Numbered from the stretch's first letter, positions 15,620-26,157 are shown. The stretch: 64,000 bases of DNA from AC-32 sp036265535 (GCA_036265535.1 DATAOV010000089.1:10000-73999), one strand, 5' to 3'. A program made the numbers and translations. Notes: a model not told the origin generated them from the sequence alone.

Positions 15620-16313
15620 CGGTTCCCAGGTAGGCCTCGATCACGCCCTGGTCGCCCCGCACCTCTGCCGGTGTGCCGCTTGCGATCAGCCGGCCGAAGT
15701 CGAGCACGTGCACCCGGTCGGCGATCCCCATCACGAGGCCCATGTGGTGCTCGACGAGCAGGATCGTGAGCTCGAGGTTCGCCTGCAGGAGCCGGATCAG
15801 GGAGCCGAGCTCGCCGACCTCCTCGTGGTTTAGCCCGCCCGCGGGCTCGTCGAGCAGGAGCAGCCGCGGGCCCGAGGCGAGCGCCCGCGCGAGCTCGACC
15901 CGCTTCTGCGTGCCGTAGGACAGCTCGGCCGCCCGGCGGTGGGCGAACCCGGTCAACCCTGTGTAGTCCAGCACCTCGCGCGCGCTGTGACCGCTGCGCG
16001 CATGTCTCCCGAGGAGGACGTGCTCGAGCACCGTCATCGACCCGAACAGCTCGACGTTCTGGAAAGTCCGCGCGATCCCGCGCCTGACGATCCCGTGCGG
16101 CGGAGTCCGCAGCACCGTCGTTCCCTCGAATGCGATCTCGCCTGCGTCCGGCCGGTAGAGCCGGGTGATCAGGTTGAACATCGTCGTCTTGCCGGCCCCG
16201 TTCGGGCCGATCAGTCCGACGATCTCGCCCTCGCCCACGTCGAACGAGACGGCGTCGACGGCGACGATGCCGCCGAACCTGCGCGTCACCCGCTCGACCG
16301 AGAGCAGCGCCAT
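15609..16313 (-). CDS. livG: Branched-chain amino-acid ABC ATPase LivG
   Basis: 234 aa. Walker A GPNGAGKTTMFN (about residues 36-47), Walker B LLLLDEPAGGLNHEE and the LivG-type signature LSYGTQKRVELARAL (LSYG in place of LSGG, normal for this subfamily) are present. It is slightly shorter than many LivG proteins (about 255 aa). It is the first liv gene of the run, 34 bases downstream of the yyaL-like gene on the same strand. Confidence 0.93.
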   Translation of the reverse strand: MALLSVERVTRRFGGIVAVDAVSFDVGEGEIVGLIGPNGAGKTTMFNLITRLYRPDAGEIAFEGTTVLRTPPHGIVRRGIARTFQNVELFGSMTVLEHVLLGRHARSGHSAREVLDYTGLTGFAHRRAAELSYGTQKRVELARALASGPRLLLLDEPAGGLNHEEVGELGSLIRLLQANLELTILLVEHHMGLVMGIADRVHVLDFGRLIASGTPAEVRGDQGVIEAYLGTVDA

Positions 16314-16347
16314 CGCCGAGACCCTAAGGCGGAAGCGGCCGCGCGGT

Positions 16348-18240
<1,893 letters not shown>

Positions 18241-18247
18241 GCCCGAC

Positions 18248-18254
18248 TAGGCTA
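18248..18254. promoter_or_regulatory. Overlapping divergent leaderless -10 elements
   Basis: Plus-strand TAGGCT (18248-18253) is 7 bases from the acetyltransferase ATG. Minus-strand TAGCCT (18249-18254) is 8 bases from the yyaL-like ATG. The two genes are only 20 bases apart, so the same seven bases must serve both promoters, and the polymerases should exclude each other. Confidence 0.5.
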
Positions 18255-18260
18255 GCTCCG

Positions 18261-18800
18261 ATGCTGGAGCTGAAGACCGAACGGCTCGTCCTGCGCGCGC
18301 CCGCGCCCGAAGACGCGGAGGCCCTGGCGCCGATGTACGCCGACCCCGAGGTGATGCGCTACGTCGGCGACGGGCGCACGCTCACGAAGGCCGAGACCGA
18401 GCTCTCGGTGCGGCGCATGATCGAGCGCTGGGAAGTCGACGGCTTCGGCCTCTTCACCACTCTGCGGCAGGACGACGAGGCGATCATCGGGCGGGTCGGG
18501 ATCCTGATCTGGAACAGCGAGACCTGGGAGCCGACGACGCGGGCGCGGCCCTCCGGGCCGACGGAGGTCGAGGTCGGCTACACGCTCGGCCGCGACTACT
18601 GGGGCCACGGCTACGCGACCGAGTCCGCGGGGGCGGTACGGGACTACGCGCTGAACGGGCTCGGAGCCGAGCGCCTGATCGCGCTGATCATCCACGGCAA
18701 CACCGCCTCCGAGAACGTCGCCCGCAAGCTCGGGCTCGAGTACGAGCGCGACATCAGGCTCGGGCGACGCGACGCGCAGCTCTTCGCCCTGGACACTTAG
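18261..18800 (+). CDS. GNAT-family acetyltransferase (RimJ/RimL-like)
   Basis: 179 aa. It starts LELKTERLVLRAPAPEDAEAL, the RimJ/RimL acetyltransf_3 opening. The acetyl-CoA segment YTLGRDYWGHGYATE is near residue 113 and NTASENVARKLGLEYE lies near the C-terminus. The family acetylates protein N-termini or small amines. The ATG at 18261 follows a -10 by 7 bases. The stop codon is contained in the -10 of the next gene. Confidence 0.87.
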   Translation: MLELKTERLVLRAPAPEDAEALAPMYADPEVMRYVGDGRTLTKAETELSVRRMIERWEVDGFGLFTTLRQDDEAIIGRVGILIWNSETWEPTTRARPSGPTEVEVGYTLGRDYWGHGYATESAGAVRDYALNGLGAERLIALIIHGNTASENVARKLGLEYERDIRLGRRDAQLFALDT

Positions 18801-18803
18801 AGT
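18798..18803 (+). promoter_or_regulatory. -10 element (TAGAGT) of the PLP decarboxylase gene
   Basis: TAGAGT, whose TAG is also the stop of the upstream acetyltransferase, is 8 bases before the GTG at 18812. This is consistent with leaderless transcription. Confidence 0.45.
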
Positions 18804-18811
18804 CACGCCCT

Positions 18812-20182
18812 GTGACCGAGTCCCGCGAGCTGCTGACCCGCACCGCCGAGATCGCGGGCGACTACCTCGAGAGCCTCGGCGAGCGGCCCGTGTTCCCGCG
18901 CGCGACTCCGGAGGAGCTGCGCGAGGCGCTCGGCGGGCCGATGCCCGAGGAGCCTCTCGACCCCGACCAGGTGGTGGCCGAGCTCGCGGAGGCGGCCGAG
19001 CCCGGGGTTGTCGCCACGGGAAGCGGCCGCTACTTCGGCTTCGTCATCGGCGGCGCCGTTCCCGCGGCCCTGGCGGCCGACTGGCTCGCCTCCGCCTGGG
19101 ACCAGAACGCGGGCCTCTACGCCTGCGGCCCGTCCGCATCGGTGGTCGAGCAGGTGACCCGGGAGTGGCTCGTTGAGCTACTCGGCCTACCCGGCGAGTC
19201 GTCCATCGGCTTCGTCACCGGCACCCAGATGGCGCACGTGACGGGGCTCGCCGCGGCACGCTTCCACGTGCTCGAGGGCGTCGGCTGGGATGTGAACCGC
19301 GACGGACTCGCCGGCGCGCCACCCGTCCGTGTGATCGTCGGCGAGAAGCGCCACGTGACCGTCGACCGGGCACTGCGACTGCTCGGCTTCGGTGCGCCGA
19401 CCACGGTGACAGCCGACGACCAGGGCCGGATGGAGGTCGGCGCGCTCCGGGAGGCGCTCGCCGGGGGACCAGCAATCGTGTGCGCCCAGGCAGGAGAGGT
19501 GAACACCGGCGCCTTCGACCCGCTCCCGGAGATCGCGGATGCCTGCGAAGAGGCCGGCGCCTGGCTCCACGTCGACGGAGCTTTCGGCATCTGGGCGGCG
19601 GTCTCGCCGCGGCTTCGACACCTCGTCGCCGGCCTCGAGCGGGCCGACTCGTGGACGACCGACGCGCACAAGTGGCTGAACGTCCCCTACGACTCGGGCA
19701 TCGTCCTCTGCGCGCATCCCGAGTCGCATCGCGCCGCGATGACGGTCACCGCGTCGTACCTGATCCAGGACGAAGGAGCACGGCGCGTGCGCGACGAGGT
19801 CGACTGGGTGCCCGAGTTCTCGCGCCGCGCCCGCGGCTTCGCCGTCTACGCGGCGCTGCGCTCGTTCGGGCGCAGCGGCCTGGCGGAGCTCGTCGAGCGC
19901 TGCTGCGACGGGGCGCAGCGGTTCGCCGAGGCGATCGCCGGCCTCGACGGCGTCGAGGTGCTGAACGATGTCGTGCTCAACCAGGTGCTCTTCCGCTTCG
20001 AGTCGGACGAGCGCAGCGACGACGTGCTGCAGCGCGTGCAGGAGAGCGGCGAGATCTGGCTGAGCGGCACGACCTGGAACGGGCGAAAGGCGATCCGCGT
20101 CTCGGTCTCGAACTGGCAGACCACGGAGGAGGAGATCGATCTGGCCGTGGAAGCGTTTGCGGCGGCTTACGCGGTCACGTAA
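18812..20182 (+). CDS. PLP-dependent decarboxylase / group II aminotransferase-like enzyme
   Basis: 456 aa, fold-type I. The lysine that binds PLP is in TTDAHKWLNVPYDSG (near residue 289). An Asp/His pair for the cofactor lies in WLHVDGAFG (about 251-259), and FVTGTQMAHVTGLAAAR supplies the phosphate-cup region. The closest families act on aromatic or acidic L-amino acids (Pyridoxal_deC), but many homologues in Actinomycetota are annotated only generically. The start is GTG 18812. It is convergent with the HMG-CoA lyase gene downstream. Confidence 0.87.
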   Translation: MTESRELLTRTAEIAGDYLESLGERPVFPRATPEELREALGGPMPEEPLDPDQVVAELAEAAEPGVVATGSGRYFGFVIGGAVPAALAADWLASAWDQNAGLYACGPSASVVEQVTREWLVELLGLPGESSIGFVTGTQMAHVTGLAAARFHVLEGVGWDVNRDGLAGAPPVRVIVGEKRHVTVDRALRLLGFGAPTTVTADDQGRMEVGALREALAGGPAIVCAQAGEVNTGAFDPLPEIADACEEAGAWLHVDGAFGIWAAVSPRLRHLVAGLERADSWTTDAHKWLNVPYDSGIVLCAHPESHRAAMTVTASYLIQDEGARRVRDEVDWVPEFSRRARGFAVYAALRSFGRSGLAELVERCCDGAQRFAEAIAGLDGVEVLNDVVLNQVLFRFESDERSDDVLQRVQESGEIWLSGTTWNGRKAIRVSVSNWQTTEEEIDLAVEAFAAAYAVT

Positions 20183-20230
20183 GAGCCCAAACGGATCGAC
20201 CGCTCATTTTCCGGCGAACGCACGGGCAAG

Positions 20231-20256
20231 GCCGCGCGTCCTGAGAGCGGCGCGGC
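20231..20256. terminator. Hairpin between convergent genes
   Basis: GCCGCGC and GCGCGGC form a 7-bp stem around a 12-base loop, between the PLP enzyme (ends 20182) and HMG-CoA lyase (ends 20266). No T-run is present, so termination is only presumed from position. Confidence 0.4.
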
Positions 20257-20265
20257 AAGTGGCGC

Positions 20266-21129
20266 CTAGGGCCAGACCCCGGCGCGGTAGACCTGACCCT
20301 CGAGCGTCCGGCCGAAGATCCCTTCGAGCCAGGTCGAGATCGCGACGAGCGCGTCGAGGTCGACGCCGGTCGCGATCCCCTCACGCTCCAGCAGGTAGAC
20401 GAGATCCTCGGTCGCGACGTTGCCGCTGGCGCGCGGCGCGTAGGGGCAGCCTCCGAGCCCGCCGATCGACGAGTCCAGCACCTCGGCGCCCGCCTCCAGC
20501 GCCGCGAGCGCGTTCGCGTAGCCGGTGTTGCGCGTGTTGTGCCCGTGAAAGCCGGTGCGCTTGCCCAGGCCCCGGACGCGCTCGACGAGGCGGCGCACCC
20601 GAGCCGGGCCGGCGACGCCGATCGTGTCGGCCAGGACGACCTCGTCCGCACCGAGCCGCTCCGCGAGCGCCACGACCTCGCCCTCGTCCACCTCGCCCTC
20701 GAACGGGCAGCCGAACGCAACCGAGATCGTGACCGTGGCCGGCACTTCCGCGGCCGCGAGAATCGTCCCCACCTGCGCCAACGCCTCGTCCCGCGACATC
20801 TCGCCGTTCCGGCGGTTGAAACCCTCGGTGGCGCCGAGCGTGACGTTGACCCGGTCGAGCCCCGAAGCGGCGAAGCGCTCGTAGCCCTTCGCGTTCAGGA
20901 CGAGTCCTGAGTACTCGGTCCCGTCGCGGCGCTCGATGGCGGCGGCGACCTCTTCCGCGCCGGCCATCTGCGGCACTCGCTCGGCGCGGACGAAGCTGGC
21001 CGCCTCGACGCGGGGCAGCCCCGCGGCCGCGAGCTGGTTGACGAGCTCCGCCCGCGTCGCCGGCTCCAGGGTCTCGGCCTCGTTTTGGAGGCCGTCGCGA
21101 GGGCCGACGTCGCAGACGGTGAGCCGCAT
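20266..21129 (-). CDS. Hydroxymethylglutaryl-CoA lyase family protein
   Basis: 287 aa TIM-barrel of the HMGL-like family. The N-terminal metal and substrate motif VGPRDGLQNE is near residue 8. GFHGHNTRNTGYANA supplies the metal His pair near 200. The HMG-CoA lyase signature GLGGCPYAPRASGN, with the catalytic Cys, is near 230. It cleaves HMG-CoA to acetyl-CoA and acetoacetate in leucine or ketone-body degradation. The PPOX gene upstream abuts with no gap (TAG then the start of this gene's region), so the two are probably co-transcribed. Confidence 0.92.
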   Translation of the reverse strand: MRLTVCDVGPRDGLQNEAETLEPATRAELVNQLAAAGLPRVEAASFVRAERVPQMAGAEEVAAAIERRDGTEYSGLVLNAKGYERFAASGLDRVNVTLGATEGFNRRNGEMSRDEALAQVGTILAAAEVPATVTISVAFGCPFEGEVDEGEVVALAERLGADEVVLADTIGVAGPARVRRLVERVRGLGKRTGFHGHNTRNTGYANALAALEAGAEVLDSSIGGLGGCPYAPRASGNVATEDLVYLLEREGIATGVDLDALVAISTWLEGIFGRTLEGQVYRAGVWP

Positions 21130-21546
21130 CTAGCGGCCGAGACCCATCGAGCCGACTCGCTCGGGCGTGATCCGGATGATCACGCGCTTCTCGTCCGGGC
21201 TGCGGTACGGGTACGCGTCGAGCCCGAGGTACTTCTTCGCCAGCTTGTCGATGTGCTCGTCCGCGCCCTCGTCCACGAGCTCCGCGGTCCCGCTGACCGT
21301 GACGTAGCCGGCCTGCTGATCCTCCGCCGGCAGCACGTCGATCGAGACACGCGGGTCGCGCTGGATGTGCCGCACCTTCGCCCGCCCGTACGCGCTGTTG
21401 ACGAGCACGTGCGGGCCGTCGTAGTCGACCCACACCGGGGTCACGTGGGGTGAGCCGTCGGCGCGCAGCGTGGCGATGTTGCCCCAGTTGCGGCCCTCGA
21501 ACAGCTTCGCCTCGGCTTCGGTCAATCTCGCAGCGGTCTGCTCCAT
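21130..21546 (-). CDS. PPOX-class (F420/flavin-dependent) oxidoreductase
   Basis: 138 aa split-beta-barrel. The sequence NWGNIATLRADGSPHVTPVW (about residues 19-38) and RHIQRDPRVSID are typical of the pyridoxamine-phosphate-oxidase-like proteins that in Actinomycetota often bind F420. The frame continues upstream, but the start is ATG 21546, with AAGGAGGA 7 bases before it. It is directly upstream of the HMG-CoA lyase gene and divergent from the BNR gene. The cofactor (F420 versus FMN) is not decidable here. Confidence 0.87.
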   Translation of the reverse strand: MEQTAARLTEAEAKLFEGRNWGNIATLRADGSPHVTPVWVDYDGPHVLVNSAYGRAKVRHIQRDPRVSIDVLPAEDQQAGYVTVSGTAELVDEGADEHIDKLAKKYLGLDAYPYRSPDEKRVIIRITPERVGSMGLGR

Positions 21547-21570
21547 CGTCCATTCCTCCTTGTCCTTGCT

Positions 21571-21576
21571 TAGGCT
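21571..21576 (+). promoter_or_regulatory. -10-like TAGGCT upstream of the BNR-repeat gene
   Basis: TAGGCT is 9 bases before ATG 21586, and no Shine-Dalgarno is present. It would give a leaderless or near-leaderless mRNA. Confidence 0.4.
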
Positions 21577-21585
21577 AGTGCCTCG

Positions 21586-22665
21586 ATGGGAGTCGCCGTC
21601 CTCGTCGGTACCCGCAAGGGGCTTTTCGTCCTCACGGGCAACGAAACTCGCCGCGGCTGGAGCGTGGAGGGACCGCACCTCACCGGCTGGGAGGTCTTCC
21701 ACGCCATGCGCGACCCGCGCACCGGCGTCGTCCACACCGCCACGAACAACTGGGTCTACGGCGCCACGGCACACCGCTCGGCCGACCTGGGCGAGACCTG
21801 GGAGCGGGCCGAGGGGATCGGCCTCCCCGAGGAGAGCGGCCTTACCTGGGAGAAGTCCTGGCACGTCGAGCCGGGCCATGCCGACGAGCCGGAGACGCTC
21901 TGGCTCGGAGGCACGCCGGGCGCGCTCTTCCGCAGCGGCGACGGCGGCTCGACCTGGGAGCCCGTCCAGTCGGTGCTCGAGCACCCGACGCGGGAGAAGT
22001 GGAATCCCGGCGCCGGCGGGCTTTGCTGCCACTCGATCCAGGTCGACCCGTCCGACCCGCAACGGCTCTACATCGCGATCTCGGCCGCGGGGGCCTTCCG
22101 CAGCGACGACGGCGGCGAGACCTGGGAGCCGAAGAACACCGGGGTCGCCGCCGACTTCTTCCCCGACGACAACTTCCCCGAGGTCGGCCAGTGCGTGCAC
22201 AAGCTGCTCGTCCACCCGGCGCGGCCCGAGCGGCTCTGGCAGCAGAACCACTGCGGCGTCTACCGCTCGGACGACCGGGGCGACACCTGGGAACGTCTGG
22301 AGGGGAACGGCCTGCCGAGCGGGTTCGGCTTCCCGCTCGCGCTCGACCCCGCCGACCCCGACGCGGCCTACGTCGTGCCCGAGGAGGGCGCCGAGAACCG
22401 CGTCACCCCGGAGGGGAGGCTCGGGGTCTACCGCACCCGGGACGGCGGCGCCTCCTGGGAGCTGCTCGAGAACGGCCTGCCGCAGCAGGCGTGGCAGTCG
22501 GTGATGCGGGAGGGCATGGGCTTCGACCGTCGCGACCCGGTCGGGATCTACCTCGGCACCCAGAGCGGGTCGGTGTGGGTCTCGCCGGACGCAGGAGGCG
22601 AGTGGATCGAGGCGGCGGCCTACCTGCCGACGATCCTCTCCGTCGAGGCGGCCGAGTGGCCGTGA
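21586..22665 (+). CDS. BNR/Asp-box repeat beta-propeller protein
   Basis: 359 aa with six recognisable Asp-box-like turns: SADLGETWE, SGDGGSTWE, SDDGGETWE, SDDRGDTWE, TRDGGASWE and SPDAGGEW. This indicates a sialidase/sortilin-like beta-propeller. No signal peptide is evident, so it is probably cytoplasmic. Catalytic residues of sialidases are not apparent, and an exo-glycosidase assignment would be unsafe. The 3' end overlaps a MoaD/ThiS-like gene by 10 bases, implying coupled expression. Confidence 0.85.
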   Translation: MGVAVLVGTRKGLFVLTGNETRRGWSVEGPHLTGWEVFHAMRDPRTGVVHTATNNWVYGATAHRSADLGETWERAEGIGLPEESGLTWEKSWHVEPGHADEPETLWLGGTPGALFRSGDGGSTWEPVQSVLEHPTREKWNPGAGGLCCHSIQVDPSDPQRLYIAISAAGAFRSDDGGETWEPKNTGVAADFFPDDNFPEVGQCVHKLLVHPARPERLWQQNHCGVYRSDDRGDTWERLEGNGLPSGFGFPLALDPADPDAAYVVPEEGAENRVTPEGRLGVYRTRDGGASWELLENGLPQQAWQSVMREGMGFDRRDPVGIYLGTQSGSVWVSPDAGGEWIEAAAYLPTILSVEAAEWP

Positions 22666-22904
22666 TCCTGCTCCCGTCGCTGCTCGCCCGGGAAGCGGGC
22701 GGCGAAGGTCGCTTCGAGATCGACGCGCCGACCGTGCGCGACGCGCTGCGCGAGCTGCCGGTGCGCGACCTCCTCTTCGACGAGCGAGGCGACCTGCGGC
22801 CGCTCGTGAACGTCTACGTGAACAGCGTTCAGGCGGACGACCTCGGGGCGCCGCTCGAGCCGGAGACGGAGATCCGCCTCGTCGCCGCCGTGGCGGGCGG
22901 TTGA
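22656..22904 (+). CDS. MoaD/ThiS-like ubiquitin-fold sulfur-carrier protein
   Basis: 82 aa. Hydrophobic beta-grasp pattern with the MoaD-type segments VNVYVNSVQADDL and ETEIRLVAAVAGG, ending in the diagnostic C-terminal Gly-Gly. Such proteins carry sulfur as a C-terminal thiocarboxylate for molybdopterin, thiamine or cysteine synthesis. The start is GTG 22656 or GTG 22662. It is translationally overlapped with the BNR protein. That pairing, not a moaE or moeB neighbour, is the only context here, so its pathway is unknown. Confidence 0.75.
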   Translation: MAVILLPSLLAREAGGEGRFEIDAPTVRDALRELPVRDLLFDERGDLRPLVNVYVNSVQADDLGAPLEPETEIRLVAAVAGG

Positions 22905-22912
22905 GACCGCTC

Positions 22913-24184
22913 TCAGGCCAGCGCCCGGATCGCCCGTAGCGTGCGGTCGACCTCGGCCGGTGTGTTGAGGATGCTCGGCGCAACCCGCGCGAGCGCATCC
23001 GCGTAGGGCGTGACCGTGGCGATGATCCCGCGCCGCAGCAGCCGGTCGACGACCTCTGCCGGCGGCATCCCCTGTACGTCGAAGCAGACGAGCCCGGCCG
23101 ACAGCGACGGCGAGCGGGGTGTGCGAAGGCTCACGTGCCGCATCGCGGCGAGGCCCGACTTCAATCGGCTGTTGAGCGCATGCGTCCGCGTCGCGATCCG
23201 CGCCTTCCCGATGCGCTGGTGGAACCGAAACGCCTCCGCCAGGGCCCAGCGGTGCTCGAACGAGTGGAACCCACCCGGAGTCATCGCGCCGCCCGGCGTG
23301 CCCGTGACCGTGAAGGACGGAATGGTGTGCGTCACGTGCTGCCATGCGCCGGGCCTTCCCCAGACGAGCCCCGTGCCGCGCGGGCCGAAGAGCCACTTGT
23401 GGCAGCCCGTCGCGAAGAAATCGCATCCAAGCTCCGGTAGCCGGACGTTCTCGATCCCGAACCCATGCACGCCGTCGACGCAGAGGAGGATCCGATCGAC
23501 CTCCGCCCGGCCACGGTTCAGAGGGGCGAGCGCACGCGCGATGGCCGTGATCGGGAGCTTGACGCCGGTGCTCGAGTGCACCCAGGTCAGCGCGACGACG
23601 CGAGTGCGCGCTGTGACGGCGGCGACGACCCGCCTCACGATCTCGTCCGCGGAGGCGGCGCCGCTCTGCTCGTAGAGCGGGATCTTTCGCAGCGACGCGC
23701 CGCTGCGGGCGGCCTTCAGCTCGAGCGCGTCGTGGGTGACGAAGAAGTCGTGGGTCGAGGTGAGCAGCTCCTGGTCCGCGCGGACGTGGATGCCGTTGTA
23801 GAGGAGCGCCAGGCCCATGGTCGTGCTGTCGGTGAGCGCGATGTCGGCCGGACGGGAGCCCGTGTACGCGGCCGCGGCGCCGAGCACCGCCGCCTCGCGG
23901 CGCACCTCCTGTCCATGGAGGTAACCGACGGGATCGGCGTCGAAGGCCCGCCGGTGCCGCTCGATCGCGGCGCGCACGGGCGCCGGATGCGAGGCGAGGA
24001 GGAACGCCCCGAGGTGGACGCGGTCGCGCCGAAGGCGGAACTGCGAGCGGACGCCGCTCCAGGTGAGCGGGCTCGCGCGCGGCTCGACCTCGGGACCCGC
24101 GGCGAGCGCCTCCGGTCCGAGCACGGCTGCCGCGGCGAGGGTCAACCCGCCGCGCGCGAGGAAGTCTCGACGGTCGAGAGTCAC
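22913..24184 (-). CDS. Tat-exported class V aminotransferase-like PLP protein
   Basis: 423 aa. The N-terminus carries a twin-arginine motif (LDRRDFLARGG) followed by a hydrophobic stretch ending near LGPEALAAG, i.e. a Tat signal. The rest is a fold-type I PLP enzyme similar to isopenicillin-N epimerase and cysteine desulfurase-like proteins. ATGCHKWLFGPRGTGLVWG carries the PLP Lys and LTWVHSSTGVKLPI the upstream cofactor contact. Folding with cofactor before export fits Tat use. The substrate is unknown. The start is GTG 24184. Confidence 0.85.
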   Translation of the reverse strand: MTLDRRDFLARGGLTLAAAAVLGPEALAAGPEVEPRASPLTWSGVRSQFRLRRDRVHLGAFLLASHPAPVRAAIERHRRAFDADPVGYLHGQEVRREAAVLGAAAAYTGSRPADIALTDSTTMGLALLYNGIHVRADQELLTSTHDFFVTHDALELKAARSGASLRKIPLYEQSGAASADEIVRRVVAAVTARTRVVALTWVHSSTGVKLPITAIARALAPLNRGRAEVDRILLCVDGVHGFGIENVRLPELGCDFFATGCHKWLFGPRGTGLVWGRPGAWQHVTHTIPSFTVTGTPGGAMTPGGFHSFEHRWALAEAFRFHQRIGKARIATRTHALNSRLKSGLAAMRHVSLRTPRSPSLSAGLVCFDVQGMPPAEVVDRLLRRGIIATVTPYADALARVAPSILNTPAEVDRTLRAIRALA

Positions 24185-24214
24185 TGACCCCGACCGATCG
24201 TAGACGGAAACGGC

Positions 24215-25552
24215 TCAGGCCAGCTTGTGCCCGCGAGTCTCGCGGCCGAAGATCGCGGCGACGATCCCCCCGGCGGCCATCACGATCGCGATGAAGGTGA
24301 GCGACCAGGCCGTGCTCCCGGTCGCGTCCTTGAGATTCCCGAAGATGTACGGGCCGGCGATCGCCGCCGTCTTGCCGACTCCTTCCATCACGCCGAAGGC
24401 GGTCGAGCGCAACCGGGTCGGAAACAGCTCCGACGTGTACGGATAGACAGCGCCCCAGGCGCCGAGGTTGAAGAAGCCGACGAAGAAGAGCGCGGTCACG
24501 TAGACGCCCTCGGAGTCGGCGACGGCGAAGGCGTACGCGGAGATGCCGCCCAGGATCAGGAACCCCGCCAGGGTGGGCTTGCGGCCGATCCGCTCCACGA
24601 GCCAGATCGCCGCCGCGTAGCCCGGGAACTGCGAGAGCGCGCTCAGGGTCAGGAGCAGGTACACGTTGATCGAGAAGTCCTTCTCGGCCTGGAGCACGAA
24701 CGGCAGCCAGAGGAACAGGCCGTAGTACGAGATGTTGAGCGCGATCCAGATGAGCGCGGTCGTGACCGCGCGGCCGCGCCAGCGCGGCTCGACAAGCTCG
24801 CGAGCGGACGACTCGGCCTCCTCGGGCGCGGTGAAGTCGTCCGCCGCGACGGGCTTGCCGGTGATCTCGGTGAGCACCTCGGCCGCCTCCTCATCGCGGC
24901 CGCGCCGCGCCAGGAAGTAGGGGCTCTCCGGGAGTGAGCGGCGCGCGACGAAGGCCAGGAAGGCCGGGAACGAGGCCGCGAGGAAGAGCCAGCGCCAGCT
25001 CGAGTCGCCGCCGACCGAGTGCCCGATGAAGATCCACGAGAGGCCGGTGGCGAGCAGGAGCCCGACCGGCCACCAGAAGTCGAGGAAGACCAGCAGCCGG
25101 CCTCGCCGCTGAGGCGGGAGGTACTCGGTCAGCATCGCCGGGTCGACGACGAGCATCCCGCCGATGCCAAGCCCGGCGAGGAAGCGAAACGTCATCACCG
25201 ACCAGGGACCCCAGGAGAGCGCCGTCAGGGCGGTGAAGGACGCGTACCAGAGGATCGAGTACTGGAAGATCGCGCGGCGGCCGATCCGGTCGGCGAGCCG
25301 CCCGAGCACGAGTGAGCCACAGAGCGAGCCTGCGAGGGCCGCGCTGTTGACGAGCCCCTGCATCGTGCCGCTGAGGTTCCACTTGGCCGCGAAGATCGGC
25401 GCCACGAAGCCCACGAGCAGGATCTCCATCGCGACGAAGGTCCAGGCGGCGCCCGTGACGAGGATCGCCCGCTTGTGGAAGCTCGAGAGGCCGCCCTCCC
25501 GAAGGACCTGCTCGACGTCCCGCGGGGCCGGGACTGCGACTGCGCTCGTCAT
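24215..25552 (-). CDS. MFS transporter (sugar/acid porter type)
   Basis: 445 aa with 12 predicted helices. Loop 2-3 motif GRLADRIGRRAIF lies near residue 80 and the equivalent in the second half is VERIGRKPT. The overall pattern resembles the SP/AAHS branch that carries sugars, aromatic acids or niacin-like compounds. The ATG at 25552 is preferred to TTG 25558. A nicotinamidase-like gene lies 12 bases upstream on the same strand, so a pyridine or nicotinate substrate is conceivable but is only a context guess. Confidence 0.87.
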   Translation of the reverse strand: MTSAVAVPAPRDVEQVLREGGLSSFHKRAILVTGAAWTFVAMEILLVGFVAPIFAAKWNLSGTMQGLVNSAALAGSLCGSLVLGRLADRIGRRAIFQYSILWYASFTALTALSWGPWSVMTFRFLAGLGIGGMLVVDPAMLTEYLPPQRRGRLLVFLDFWWPVGLLLATGLSWIFIGHSVGGDSSWRWLFLAASFPAFLAFVARRSLPESPYFLARRGRDEEAAEVLTEITGKPVAADDFTAPEEAESSARELVEPRWRGRAVTTALIWIALNISYYGLFLWLPFVLQAEKDFSINVYLLLTLSALSQFPGYAAAIWLVERIGRKPTLAGFLILGGISAYAFAVADSEGVYVTALFFVGFFNLGAWGAVYPYTSELFPTRLRSTAFGVMEGVGKTAAIAGPYIFGNLKDATGSTAWSLTFIAIVMAAGGIVAAIFGRETRGHKLA

Positions 25553-25564
25553 CGGCAAGCTGCG

Positions 25565-26113
25565 CTAGGCGCCGGCGGCGGCGGGAACGGCGGCCAGCTC
25601 ATCCACGGTCGTGATCTCGGCCCCGTACGCCATCTCCAGGTACGCGAGCGCCTCTTCCTCGTCGACGCCTTCGAAGGCGCGGACGGCGTCGCTCGGGACG
25701 GCGATCCGGTAACCGCGGGTCAGCGCCTCATACGAGCAATGCCGAATGCAGATGTGCGTGTGCTGCCCGGCGATCACGACCTCGTCGACCCCACGCTCCA
25801 CGAGCTGCTCGTCGAGCCCGGTGCCCTCGAAGGCGCCGTAGTGGCGCTTGGGCGAGACGATCTCGCCTTCGCGGGGCTCGAGCTGCGGGATCACCTCCGC
25901 ACCGGGCGTCCCGGTCATCGCGTGCTCGCCCCAGACGCGCATCTCCGGGTCGTCTGGCTGGTGAGCGTCGTTCGAGAACACGACGACCCAGCCCTGTTCG
26001 CGCGCGTGCGCGAGCAACCTCTGCAACGGCTCGATGATCGCCTGGGCCTTCGGATTGGCGAGCTTGCCGTCGACGAAGTCGTTGAGCATGTCCACGATGA
26101 TCAGTGCGCGCAT
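25565..26113 (-). CDS. Isochorismatase-fold cysteine hydrolase, probable nicotinamidase
   Basis: 182 aa. The catalytic triad is visible: Asp in LIIVDMLNDF (residue 8), Lys in VSPKRHYGAF, and the nucleophilic Cys in QHTHICIRHC. Nicotinamidases use this triad to convert nicotinamide to nicotinate in NAD salvage, and other amidases share it. The start is ATG 26113 with GGAGG 6 bases upstream. It is divergent from an NrtR-like Nudix regulator across 44 bases, which favours the nicotinamidase assignment. Confidence 0.8.
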   Translation of the reverse strand: MRALIIVDMLNDFVDGKLANPKAQAIIEPLQRLLAHAREQGWVVVFSNDAHQPDDPEMRVWGEHAMTGTPGAEVIPQLEPREGEIVSPKRHYGAFEGTGLDEQLVERGVDEVVIAGQHTHICIRHCSYEALTRGYRIAVPSDAVRAFEGVDEEEALAYLEMAYGAEITTVDELAAVPAAAGA

Positions 26114-26144
26114 CGGAATCCTCCGTTCGTTGTGCCTCTTGCGC

Positions 26145-26150
26145 TAGGTT
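26145..26150 (+). promoter_or_regulatory. -10 element (TAGGTT) of the NrtR-like gene
   Basis: TAGGTT is exactly 7 bases before GTG 26158, and no Shine-Dalgarno is present. This indicates a leaderless transcript and fixes the start. Confidence 0.5.
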
Positions 26151-26157
26151 TACGACT

